From: Micromonospora cremea
Lineage (GTDB): Bacteria; Actinomycetota; Actinomycetes; Mycobacteriales; Micromonosporaceae
Direction of reading: 5' to 3'
DNA: 64,000 nucleotides
NCBI RefSeq assembly: GCF_900143515.1
Contig: NZ_FSQT01000001.1
Coordinates: 2,232,001 to 2,296,000 of the forward strand
The first letter of the stretch is position 1. Each line of letters starts with the position of its first letter. The translations under genes were made by a program, and so were the position numbers. The notes under the pieces are model-generated. The model was not told where the DNA came from and did no database searches. It worked only from the letters and a program-made list of their open reading frames with translations. This document shows positions 17,883 through 27,223 of this stretch, piece by piece.

Positions 17883-20633
17883 ATGCGACGCGCCATCGTC
17901 GGCCGGGACGAGGTGTTCGACCGGGCCTGGCAGCTCCTGAGCCGACCGGGCCCGGTGATGTTGGAAGGGCCCCCCGGCATCGGCAAGACCGAGCTGTGGC
18001 GGGCGCTGGTCGCGCACGCGGCGCAGGCCGGTTGGCTGGTGCTGAGCTGCGCGCCCACCGAGGCCGAATCCGAGCTCCCGTACGCGGCCCTGGCCGACCT
18101 GCTCCGCCCGCTCGCCGACCGGGTCGCCGCGCTGCCCCGGCCACAGCGGATCGCCGCCGAGGTCGTTCTCCTCTCCGGCGACGCACACGAGGCGGTCGAC
18201 GTACGGGTGGTCGGGGCGGCCACGCGCTCGCTGCTGGAAGCGGGGGCAGCGGCGACCATCCACCCGACGGTGCTCCTCGCGGTCGACGACGCGCCCTGGC
18301 TGGACCGGCCCAGCGAACGCGCGCTCCGGTACGCGCTGCGCCGGGTCACCGGCCTGGCCACCCTGCTCAGCCGCCGACGTAGCCCGGGCGCGGCCGACGA
18401 CGTACCGCTCGGTCTCGACGAGGGCCACGTCGGCGGCCCGGTCGGACGGGTCGAGGTGCCTCCTCTGGACGTCGGCGCGCTCCACCACGTCCTGCGCGAG
18501 CAGCTCGACGTCACGCTCAGCCGGCCGATGCTCGTCCGGGTGGCCAGGGAGGCCGGTGGCAATCCGCTGCTGGCCATCGAGGTCGTCCGCTCCGTGCAAC
18601 GCCTGCCGCGCCAGCCCTCGCCCGGCGACGATTTGCCGGTGGCCGCGTCCATGCACCACCTTCTCGCGGACGTCCTCGCCAGGCTGCCCCTGGCCAGTCG
18701 CACCGCCGTACGGCTGGCCGCGCTGCTGACCGTGCCGACCCTGGCCGACCTGGCGGCGGCGGGGGTGTCCACCGCTGCGCTGGACGCGCCCGAGGAGGCG
18801 GGGCTGATCGTGGTGACGCCGAGCGGCGTGCGGTTCACCCACCCGGTGTACGCGGCGGCCGTCCGGGCCGGTATCCCGCCGGGAGTCCGCCGCCGGCTGC
18901 ACCGCCAGCTCGCCGACCTGCTCACCGATTCGGACGAGCGGGCCCGCCACCTCGCGCTCTGCGCGACGGACCCGGACCCGGTGGTCGCGGACACCCTGGC
19001 CGCCGCAGCCGCACGCTGGCACAGCCGGGGCGCACCCGACCTCGCCGCCGAGCTGCACTACCGCGCGAGCCAGCTCACCCCGGCCGACGACCTGGTACGC
19101 CTGGGCCGGCGGCGACTCGCGGCGGCCCGCTGCCGGTTCGACAGCGGCGACTTCCCGGCGGCCCGGCAGGCGGCCGAGGCGGTCGCGGCCGAGTTCACCG
19201 GCGAGGTACGGGCGGAGTCGCTGCTGCTGCGCGCCATCCTCGCCTGGTCGGGCGGTGAGGCGAGCCGGGCGGCGCTGGAGAACGGCACCCGGGCGCTGGC
19301 AGCGGCCCGACCCGGCTCGGCCCTGGCCGGCCGCATCCATGCCCACCTCGCCGTCTTCGAGGATCACACCGAGTCGGCCCGGGAGCACGCCGAGGCCGCA
19401 GCCGCACTACTGGACGGACGCGACGACGACCACGACCTGCTCGCCGCCGCCCTGGTGCTGCTCTTCTTTCAGGAGGTACGACTCGGGCGGCCGCCGCGTA
19501 CCGACCTGCTCGACCGCGCGCTCGCCCTGGAGGGCGACGAACCGGCGTGGCTGGCGAGCACGGTGCCCGCGATCTGGTGGAAGTCCATCGACGACGCGGA
19601 GCGGGCCCGCCTGCGGCTGCACCGGATGCTGGGCCGCGCCGAGGCCCGGGGCGACGAGCCGCTACAACACGAGCTGCTCTCCCATCTCGGCGAGGCCGAG
19701 CTGCTGGCCGGGCGGTGGGACGACGCCGAACGGCACATCACCGCGGCCCGGGAGCTGGGTGACCAGCTCGGCACGGGCCTGGTCGGTGAGACCTGGCTGG
19801 CCGCACTGCTCGACGCGCACCGGGGTCGGCTGACCGACGCGACCAGGGTGGCCGAGTCCGGCCTGCGGCTCGCCGACGAACTGGACGACGACTGGTGCCG
19901 GCGGATCCACCAGCAGTTGGCCGGGTTCGTGGCGCTTTCCGCGGGCCGGATGGCGGAGGCGGCCGCCGCCTACGCCGGCCTGGCCGCGACGATCGACGCG
20001 AACGGGCTGGTGGAGCCACTGGCCATGCGGTTCGAACCGGACTGGATCGAGGCGTGCGTCGGGGCGGGCGATCTCGACCTGGCAGCGACCGTGCTGGCCC
20101 GGCTGATCGCTCGACACCGCCGGTTGCCGCGTCCGTGGACGATGCTGGGTGCCGCCCGGGCCCGCGCGCTGCTCGACAGCGCCACCGGCGTCGACGCCGG
20201 CGCGGCTCTCGACGCGCTGACGGCGGCACGGGACGCCGTACCGCCGGATGTGCTGCCGCTGGACCGCGCCCGCTGCCTGTTCGTGGCCGGGATCGTGCAC
20301 CGCCGGTCCCGCCGCAAGCTGCCGGCCCGGCAGGCGTTGGAGGCGGCGGTCGCGGAATTCACCGCGATCGGCGCGGCCGCGTTCGCGGATCGCGCCCGGG
20401 CCGAGTTGGCCCGCGTGGGTGGCCGCCCACCGACGCCCCGGCACCTCACCGCCACCGAGGAGCGCGTGGCCCAGCTCGCAGCGCGCGGTCGGACCAATCG
20501 GGCGATCGCCGACGAGCTGTTCGTCAGCCCGAAGACCGTCGAGGCGAACCTCGCTCGGATCTACCGCAAGCTCGGCATCTCCACCCGCGCGGAGCTGGGC
20601 GCCGCGATGACCAGGGCCGACGCGCAAGCATAG
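17883..20633 (+). CDS. Large ATP-binding LuxR-family regulator (LAL type), first
   Basis: This regulator (916 residues from the chosen ATG) has an N-terminal STAND-type ATPase domain with Walker A GPPGIGKTE (near residue 30) and a Walker B-like TVLLAVDDAPWLDRP, a long alpha-helical TPR-like middle section, and a C-terminal LuxR helix-turn-helix (LTATEERVAQLAARGRTNRAIADEL, then SPKTVEANL). MalT-like proteins of this layout are ATP-dependent activators switched by a ligand. It lies between the carbohydrate locus and a run of lipoprotein genes transcribed in the same direction. Its targets are unknown; either neighbour is possible. Confidence 0.92.
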   Translation: MRRAIVGRDEVFDRAWQLLSRPGPVMLEGPPGIGKTELWRALVAHAAQAGWLVLSCAPTEAESELPYAALADLLRPLADRVAALPRPQRIAAEVVLLSGDAHEAVDVRVVGAATRSLLEAGAAATIHPTVLLAVDDAPWLDRPSERALRYALRRVTGLATLLSRRRSPGAADDVPLGLDEGHVGGPVGRVEVPPLDVGALHHVLREQLDVTLSRPMLVRVAREAGGNPLLAIEVVRSVQRLPRQPSPGDDLPVAASMHHLLADVLARLPLASRTAVRLAALLTVPTLADLAAAGVSTAALDAPEEAGLIVVTPSGVRFTHPVYAAAVRAGIPPGVRRRLHRQLADLLTDSDERARHLALCATDPDPVVADTLAAAAARWHSRGAPDLAAELHYRASQLTPADDLVRLGRRRLAAARCRFDSGDFPAARQAAEAVAAEFTGEVRAESLLLRAILAWSGGEASRAALENGTRALAAARPGSALAGRIHAHLAVFEDHTESAREHAEAAAALLDGRDDDHDLLAAALVLLFFQEVRLGRPPRTDLLDRALALEGDEPAWLASTVPAIWWKSIDDAERARLRLHRMLGRAEARGDEPLQHELLSHLGEAELLAGRWDDAERHITAARELGDQLGTGLVGETWLAALLDAHRGRLTDATRVAESGLRLADELDDDWCRRIHQQLAGFVALSAGRMAEAAAAYAGLAATIDANGLVEPLAMRFEPDWIEACVGAGDLDLAATVLARLIARHRRLPRPWTMLGAARARALLDSATGVDAGAALDALTAARDAVPPDVLPLDRARCLFVAGIVHRRSRRKLPARQALEAAVAEFTAIGAAAFADRARAELARVGGRPPTPRHLTATEERVAQLAARGRTNRAIADELFVSPKTVEANLARIYRKLGISTRAELGAAMTRADAQA

Positions 20634-20679
20634 GGAAACGCCCGATTCCTCGCCGTCCGCCCGGACCTAGCCTCAGGTC

Positions 20680-20961
20680 ATGGCCGGTCACCTGTTCGCA
20701 CTGGAGCAGTACGACCGTTCACCCGGCGCGGACGACTCGGTGCCGGCGTTCGGCACCCCGGGCTGTCGGCTGGTGGCCGCCATTCGGCTGCCCACCGACG
20801 ATGTCGTGATCGCACTGGTCGAAGGCCCCGACGCGGAGGTCGTGGCCGCGGCCGCCGCAGCCGCCGCCTGGCGGGTCGACCGGCTGATCCCGGCCCGGTG
20901 GATCCAACCACCGGGGACCTCAACCACCGACCTGGACCTCCGACGAGCGAAGGAAGACTGA
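20680..20961 (+). CDS. Small hypothetical protein, weakly DUF4242-like
   Basis: This 93-residue protein starts 46 bases after the LuxR-type regulator gene and ends one base before the next lipoprotein gene. The centre and C-terminus (VIALVEGPDAEVVAAAAAAAAWRVDRL) resemble the ferredoxin-like DUF4242 family, where a segment of the form Y-E-A-P-D-A-E-A-V precedes A-x-x-x-V-D-R. That family is of unsettled function. No signal peptide or metal motif is evident. The product is uncertain, but compact spacing and codon usage support a real gene. Confidence 0.6.
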   Translation: MAGHLFALEQYDRSPGADDSVPAFGTPGCRLVAAIRLPTDDVVIALVEGPDAEVVAAAAAAAAWRVDRLIPARWIQPPGTSTTDLDLRRAKED

Positions 20962-20962
20962 C

Positions 20963-21481
20963 GTGCGCCGTCTGATCGCACCCCTGTGGTGTTCGCTGCT
21001 GCTCCTGCCGCTCGTCGCGTGTGGTCCCGAAGCCGCGGGCGACGCCGACCCGGCCGCCGATGCCGGCGCCGGAGTCGACGTCGGCGGCGGGGACCTGCCG
21101 GACGTACCCCGGCCCGCGTGCCCGTTCACCGCGACCCAGGTCGCGGACCTCCTCGGTCAACCGATGGAGGACCAGGGCGACTGCCTGTTCGGCGACGGCA
21201 AGGGCGTCGCCGCGCTCACCATCACCACCGCCTCCCCGATCGCGGGCGGAGCCACGTACGACTACCAGCGCCAGCAGGCCACGACGGCGTACCGGGAGGT
21301 GAAGGACGTCGACAAGGGACGCAAGGCATACCTCGCCGTCAAGGACATCGGCGGCGAGGCCGTCGTAATCAGTGACAAGGGCAGCTTCACCGTGATCCTG
21401 AGCAGCTTCGAGCGGATCGGCGCCGGCCCCGGCGGATACGAGCCGGCCCTGCGCAAGGTGCTCGACGCCCTCCCGCTGTAA
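20963..21481 (+). CDS. Secreted lipoprotein, DUF3558-like
   Basis: The 172-residue product begins with a GTG and a lipoprotein signal ending LLLPLVAC, so Cys-20 is the expected lipidation site. After an acidic, Gly/Ala-rich linker, the folded part starts with CPFTATQVADLLGQPM and has a second cysteine in DCLFGDGKG. Such a pair is usual in DUF3558-type actinobacterial lipoproteins. No enzymatic motif is visible. It is the first of three lipoprotein genes in a row (spacing 31 and 17 bases), which points to a shared cell-surface role. Confidence 0.8.
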   Translation: MRRLIAPLWCSLLLLPLVACGPEAAGDADPAADAGAGVDVGGGDLPDVPRPACPFTATQVADLLGQPMEDQGDCLFGDGKGVAALTITTASPIAGGATYDYQRQQATTAYREVKDVDKGRKAYLAVKDIGGEAVVISDKGSFTVILSSFERIGAGPGGYEPALRKVLDALPL

Positions 21482-21512
21482 TGCCGAGCCAACGACCGGA
21501 AGGGGAGCCGCG

Positions 21513-22085
21513 ATGACCCACCTCGGAACCGGCCAGCGGTGGGGTGTCGCCGCGGCCACGATATTGACGCTCACCGCCCTCGCCGGCTGCGGAATGATCG
21601 GCGGTGACGACGCTGGCGACACCCCGGCGGCCGGAGCCGGAAAGAGCGTGGCGGCCACACCGGACGACGACCCATCGGTCGCCGCGTCGGCGGAGGCGCC
21701 GCCCGCTGCGGCAGCCGTCGACGCCTGCGCCCTGGTGACCAGGCAGGAGGCCGAGAAGCTGGCCGGCACCCGGCTGGAGGACCCGCTGGAGAAGCCGACG
21801 GACCGGGACACCTGCACGTACACCGGCCCGGTCACCGGCCCCACCGCACAGGTGGAGGTGTACGTCGGCGACGGCGCGAAGAAGTTCCTCGACATCGACC
21901 GCGAACTCGGGCACAAGATGACCCCGATAAGCGGTGTGGGCGACGAGGCGTACGCCGAGGACGGCACGGTCTTCGTCAGCAAGGGCGGGGTGTGGGCCTG
22001 CGTCCGGCTGGTCCGCAGCGAGGACCCGGCCCTGTACCGCGCGGGCCTGGAAGCCGTGGCGCGTACGGCCGCCGGGCGGCTCTGA
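21513..22085 (+). CDS. Secreted lipoprotein, DUF3558-like (second)
   Basis: The 190-residue product has GGAAGGGGAG upstream and a lipoprotein signal ending LTALAGC. A low-complexity Ala/Asp/Pro linker (about 30-65) precedes a DUF3558-like domain: DACALVTRQEAEKLAGTRL, a paired cysteine in DTCTYTG, the characteristic ISGVGDEAYAEDGTVFVSKGG, and a final Cys. The domain is related to that of the preceding lipoprotein. It is probably co-expressed with its two neighbours on the outer face of the membrane. Function is unknown; members in mycobacteria are only described as surface lipoproteins. Confidence 0.85.
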   Translation: MTHLGTGQRWGVAAATILTLTALAGCGMIGGDDAGDTPAAGAGKSVAATPDDDPSVAASAEAPPAAAAVDACALVTRQEAEKLAGTRLEDPLEKPTDRDTCTYTGPVTGPTAQVEVYVGDGAKKFLDIDRELGHKMTPISGVGDEAYAEDGTVFVSKGGVWACVRLVRSEDPALYRAGLEAVARTAAGRL

Positions 22086-22102
22086 TCCCCGAGGGAGGCG
22101 AC

Positions 22103-23497
22103 ATGGTGACACCCCGATCGCGGCGTCTGCGCGCGACGGCGGCGCTGCTCGCGATAGCCCTGTTGCTTCCCACGGCCTGCGAGCGGGGTGACGCCGGCCC
22201 GAAGCCACCCGGTCCGCGGGCCGGTGACACCGGCGGGGACCAGCGGTACGGGGCGGCGCCCGCCCCCGACGAGAAGGTGACCTACCAGCCCGACGTGGTG
22301 TTCGTGGGCGGCGGTGGCGGGTCGGTACGCGGGCTCTCGGAGGACGCGCTCACCTGGCGTATCGATCCGGGCGCCAGCGGCGCCGACCAGCTCGCCCGGG
22401 GGAAGGTCATGTTCCTCACCGGCCGGGCGGTCGGGCGGGTGCTCGACGTCCGCCGGGACGGGGCCGACCTGGCGGTGACCCTGGGGCCGGTGGACGTCAC
22501 CCAGGTCATCCGTGACGGCACCTTCACCGGTGACCGTCCGGTCTCCCTGGAGCGTCCCACCCGGTTCGACGCGGGCACACCGTTCTGGGCCGAGTATGAC
22601 GCCGCGAACGGCGGCACCGGCGGCGGCGTCCCCGAGGCTGTCGCGGCAGAGCGGCGGATCGCGGGCTTCTCGGTCACCCCGGTCTGCTGCGCGGACGGAG
22701 TGGGCGCGCGGTTCAGCTACGACGGCGGCGGGGTCCGCATCATCGGCACGGCGACGTTGCTGATGAAGAATCCGACGGCCCAGTTCCACCTCGAGATCCG
22801 GGGCGCTACGGTGCGCCGCGCGGAGCTGCGGATCGGCGGCATGGCCGGGTTGCGGATCGACATCTCCGGTGCCACCCGCACGGGCCAGAACATCAACAAG
22901 CGCATCCCGATCCCGCTGGACTTCAGCGTGCCGGTCGGCGAGATCCTCGGCGTGCCGTTCTCCATCACGGCGAACCAGCTCATCGGGGTGCAGACGGCGT
23001 TCAGCGCCAAGGACGGAAACCTCAGGGCGGCCGGCGAGTGGTCGCTGGGCGGCTCGCTCGGGTTCGGGTACGCCAATGGCACGTTCGGGGTCACCAAGCC
23101 CTGGAACCTCACCGTCCGCAACAGCATCACGGACTCGATCTACGGGCCGTCAGTCGGCGTCAGCGGGGTCATCCTCCACTACCAGGCGGCCTTCCGGGCC
23201 GGTCTGGGCGCCTTCGGCTTCACCGCAGGGCTGTACGCCACAGTCACCGCCACAGTGGGGCTGACCGTCGGCTCCGCCCTGGGTGCGCCGGTGGCGCTGT
23301 GCCGCAGCACCCAACTCGGCCTGTACCTGGACTACGGGGTTGGCTACAGCCTCCCGGCCGGTCTGGTCAAGGCGATCAACACGTTCCTGGAGCTGGTCAA
23401 CGCCGGGTCGATCGAGGCGAAGGCGGGGATCGGCCGGGTCGACAACGTGTTCAACAAGCTGGACATCCAGCCGGACGTGAAGGTCTGCCGGGCCTGA
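22103..23497 (+). CDS. Secreted beta-rich lipoprotein of unknown function
   Basis: This 464-residue protein starts at an ATG with GAGGGAGG upstream. Its signal ends LLLPTAC, a lipobox. After a proline-rich linker there is a segment VVFVGGGGGSVRGLSEDALTWRIDP, then a long glycine- and hydrophobic-rich beta region (about 230-440) with alternating patterns such as SLGGSLGFGYANGTFG. I do not recognise a family. The beta region might form a large sheet or barrel-like surface structure. It closes the lipoprotein trio and is followed by a strong terminator. Confidence 0.85.
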   Translation: MVTPRSRRLRATAALLAIALLLPTACERGDAGPKPPGPRAGDTGGDQRYGAAPAPDEKVTYQPDVVFVGGGGGSVRGLSEDALTWRIDPGASGADQLARGKVMFLTGRAVGRVLDVRRDGADLAVTLGPVDVTQVIRDGTFTGDRPVSLERPTRFDAGTPFWAEYDAANGGTGGGVPEAVAAERRIAGFSVTPVCCADGVGARFSYDGGGVRIIGTATLLMKNPTAQFHLEIRGATVRRAELRIGGMAGLRIDISGATRTGQNINKRIPIPLDFSVPVGEILGVPFSITANQLIGVQTAFSAKDGNLRAAGEWSLGGSLGFGYANGTFGVTKPWNLTVRNSITDSIYGPSVGVSGVILHYQAAFRAGLGAFGFTAGLYATVTATVGLTVGSALGAPVALCRSTQLGLYLDYGVGYSLPAGLVKAINTFLELVNAGSIEAKAGIGRVDNVFNKLDIQPDVKVCRA

Positions 23498-23568
23498 CGC
23501 CGTGACGCCCACCGACCGTGGCGTCCGACCAGCTCCGGGCCCCGGCATCACCGGGACCCGGTGCCGGG

Positions 23569-23611
23569 CCGGCCGGTGTGGAGCGCGCGCTCACCGCTCC
23601 ACACCGGCCGG
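23569..23611. terminator. Bidirectional hairpin terminator
   Basis: Perfect 17-base arms (CCGGCCGGTGTGGAGCG and its complement) enclose a nine-base loop. It lies between the last lipoprotein gene and the convergent xylanase remnant, so it can end transcription from both sides. A weaker GC hairpin (about 23543-23567) precedes it. Confidence 0.85.
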
Positions 23612-23620
23612 TACGGCCCG

Positions 23621-24855
<1,235 letters not shown>

Positions 24856-24918
24856 CGCGGCACGCCGGGCCGGCGAGGAGCCGGCGCGCAGCGACGCTCC
24901 GGGTGGGACACGTCCAGG

Positions 24919-25923
24919 TCAGCAAGCCGTCCACCGCACGGCGGTCACCTTGCCGGCAGTGTTGCGGAAGCCCACGACGGTCCCGTCGTCGGCGATCGCC
25001 CGGCCGGAAATGGTCACCCGGTCACCACCGCCCGGCAACTGGCGGGCGGTGGGACCGGGGACCACCCATTCGCCACCGACGGCCACCCCGCGCGCGTTGA
25101 CGTCCTCGATCCCGTACACCTGCCGGTCCAACTGGGTGTACACGCCGGTGCGCAGGTTCCAGCGCACCGGGAACTGGTCACCATCGCTGAAGGAGACCCG
25201 GCCGACCGCCCAGCGGCCCTCGGCCGCCAGGACCTGCGTGGACTGGGCAGCGGGCACGGTCAGCTCCGAGTACCGGCCGTCCGGGTGCCGCACCCAGCCG
25301 GTGAAGTACTCCGGGCCGGAAGCGGTGCCCACGATGCTGCCGTCTCGGGTGACGCCCAGCGCCAGCGCTCCGGCCGGGGCGTCCAACTCCTCGACCGTTC
25401 CCGGCCGGGACGCCGGCCACCGTAGCGCGACGAATCCGCCGGTCGCGTCGTCGAAGCGGTATCCCACCACGTCACCAGCGGCGTTGATCGCCGAGACGTA
25501 GACCTGGTCCGACGGAGTCGGCAGGAGGGTGAAGACACCGTTCCGGTAGCTCCACGGCTGGGTCCGGCCGTCGGCGTTTCCGTTGCCGATCACCACGCCG
25601 CGAGCGTTGACGTCGACGACGCCGTCGCCGTTCGGCCAGGGCACGGTCGTCAGCCGGCCCCGGTCCCAGAGCAGCAGGAACGCCTCGGTGGGGCTCTCCT
25701 CGTGCACCCGCAGCGCTCCGCCGGCGACGTACCGGCCGGTGGGGTCGATGGCGTATGCCTCGGTGCGGTACATGTTCGGCGGCTGCGGCAGCGTCTCAAT
25801 GGCGCACGACGGCGCAGGTGGACGGGGAAACGCGGTGGCGGGCGACGCGGCGACGACGGCCGCGGTGGCCAGCAGGCCGACGGCGGCGCCGGCCGCCAGG
25901 GCGCGTCGAACGAGACGATGCAT
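24919..25923 (-). CDS. Secreted HAF-repeat protein
   Basis: This 334-residue protein (ATG with GGGGAG upstream) has a Sec signal peptide (about 1-33, ending SPATA). The mature part has repeated units of the extracellular HAF type, for example VDVNARGVVIGNG, SAINAAGDVVGYRF and EDVNARGVAVGGEW, with regularly spaced tryptophans and pairs of glycines. This suggests a beta-propeller. It ends in a cysteine matched by one near the mature N-terminus (PSCAIETL). Function is unknown; such proteins are usually extracellular with no assigned substrate. Nothing nearby is clearly linked to it. Confidence 0.85.
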   Translation of the reverse strand: MHRLVRRALAAGAAVGLLATAAVVAASPATAFPRPPAPSCAIETLPQPPNMYRTEAYAIDPTGRYVAGGALRVHEESPTEAFLLLWDRGRLTTVPWPNGDGVVDVNARGVVIGNGNADGRTQPWSYRNGVFTLLPTPSDQVYVSAINAAGDVVGYRFDDATGGFVALRWPASRPGTVEELDAPAGALALGVTRDGSIVGTASGPEYFTGWVRHPDGRYSELTVPAAQSTQVLAAEGRWAVGRVSFSDGDQFPVRWNLRTGVYTQLDRQVYGIEDVNARGVAVGGEWVVPGPTARQLPGGGDRVTISGRAIADDGTVVGFRNTAGKVTAVRWTAC

Positions 25924-26047
25924 CGGAGTCTCCCCGTGGTGGCCGGGACGAGCGGATGCGCTTGATGGTTCCACCGCCACGGCACCGTCCGGTCGGGCGC
26001 CGGCTGTCGGATCCGCGATAGCCCGCCGCACGCCACGGTGGACGAGG

Positions 26048-27196
26048 TCAGAAGGCGTTGACTCCGGTGAGCGCGCGCCCGATGAGAAGTTCCTGGATCT
26101 GGCTGGTGCCCTCGTAGAGGGTGGCGACCCGGGCGTCCCGAAGGTACTTGCCGACCGGGTACTCGTCGATGTAGCCGTACCCCCCGAACACCTGGACCGC
26201 GTTGTTGGCCGCCCGGACGGCGGCCTCGCTGGCGAACAGCTTGGCCATCGATGCCTCGGTCGCGAAGGGCTGGCCGCGGTCGATCAGGTCGGCCACCTGC
26301 CACACCAGGAGCCGGGCCGCGGCGGTGTCCACCGCGATGCTGGCGAGCAACTGCTGGACGAGCTGGTGCCCGGCGATCGGTTTGCCGAACTGGGTCCGCT
26401 GCCCGGCGTAGCCGACCGCGGCGTCCAGGCAGCCCTGGGCGATGCCGACGCAGCCGGCGGCGACCGACATCCGGCCCTTGGCGAGGGTGGCCAACGCCAG
26501 ACGGAAGCCGCCGCCCTCGGCGCCGAGGCGGGCCGCGTCGGGCACCCGTACCTCGTCGAAGCGCAGCTCACCGGTGGCCTGGCCGCGCAGGCCGAGCTTG
26601 CCGTGGATCTCGCGCCGGGTCAGCCCGGGGCTCTCGGTGGGCACCAGGAACGCGGTGATGCCCCGGTGCCCGGGGCCACCGGTGCGGGCGAAGACCAGCG
26701 CGACGTCGGCGGTGGTGCCGTTGGTGATGAACGTCTTCGTGCCGGTGAGCAGCCAGTCGGTGCCGTCGCGCACCGCGCGGGTGCGCAGCGCGGCCGCGTC
26801 CGAGCCGCTGTCCGGCTCGGTCAGCGCGAAGCAGCCGAGCGCGGCCCCGGAGCAGAGCCGGGGCAGCCATTCGGCCCGCTGTGCGGCCGACCCGTGTGCG
26901 GCGATCGACTTGGCGACCAGGCCGAGCGAGACGGACACGATGCCGCGTACGGCCGAGTCTGCCCGGCCGAGCTCCTCCAGGACCAGGCAGTAGGCGAGGT
27001 GGTCGCCGCCGGAGCCGCCGTCGGGCTCGGCGATGGTGAGCCCCAGGAAGCCCAGGTCGCCGAGCATGCCGACGACGGCCGGATCGACCGACTCGCGGCG
27101 GTCCCAGGCCGCCGCGTGCGGCACCAGCTCCCGGTCGACGAACTCGGCGGCGAGCTGGCGGACGGCCGTCTGCTCGGCGGAGAGGGTGAGCTCCAT
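26048..27196 (-). CDS. Acyl-CoA dehydrogenase
   Basis: The 382-residue flavoprotein has the full family layout. The N-terminal helical domain is followed by the middle-domain motif CFALTEPDSGSDAAALRT (signature 1), and the C-terminal helical domain contains AVQVFGGYGYIDEYPVGKYLRDA and LYEGTSQIQELLIGR. The Glu in YEGT is the expected general base. It oxidises an acyl-CoA to the enoyl-CoA, passing electrons to ETF. It lies 24 bases downstream of the second large LuxR-type regulator gene on the same strand, with a short palindrome between them, and may be co-transcribed with or controlled by it. Chain-length specificity is not predictable here. Confidence 0.94.
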   Translation of the reverse strand: MELTLSAEQTAVRQLAAEFVDRELVPHAAAWDRRESVDPAVVGMLGDLGFLGLTIAEPDGGSGGDHLAYCLVLEELGRADSAVRGIVSVSLGLVAKSIAAHGSAAQRAEWLPRLCSGAALGCFALTEPDSGSDAAALRTRAVRDGTDWLLTGTKTFITNGTTADVALVFARTGGPGHRGITAFLVPTESPGLTRREIHGKLGLRGQATGELRFDEVRVPDAARLGAEGGGFRLALATLAKGRMSVAAGCVGIAQGCLDAAVGYAGQRTQFGKPIAGHQLVQQLLASIAVDTAAARLLVWQVADLIDRGQPFATEASMAKLFASEAAVRAANNAVQVFGGYGYIDEYPVGKYLRDARVATLYEGTSQIQELLIGRALTGVNAF

Positions 27197-27202
27197 GACC
27201 CT

Positions 27203-27223
27203 TAAACTAGCGGTGATAGTTTA
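27203..27223. promoter_or_regulatory. Palindrome in front of the acyl-CoA dehydrogenase gene
   Basis: Seven-base arms TAAACTA and TAGTTTA flank a seven-base spacer, 7-27 bases upstream of the dehydrogenase start. The palindrome includes the TAA stop of the upstream regulator gene. The AT-rich arms stand out in this GC-rich region. It could be an operator (TetR-type dyads have such spacing) or a small hairpin in the intercistronic message. Confidence 0.5.

Noticed and set aside
24919..25923. Galactose-oxidase or Kelch protein
   Set aside because: The repeats follow the HAF pattern (DVNARGVVIG type) and lack Kelch double-glycine/tryptophan spacing and oxidase copper ligands.
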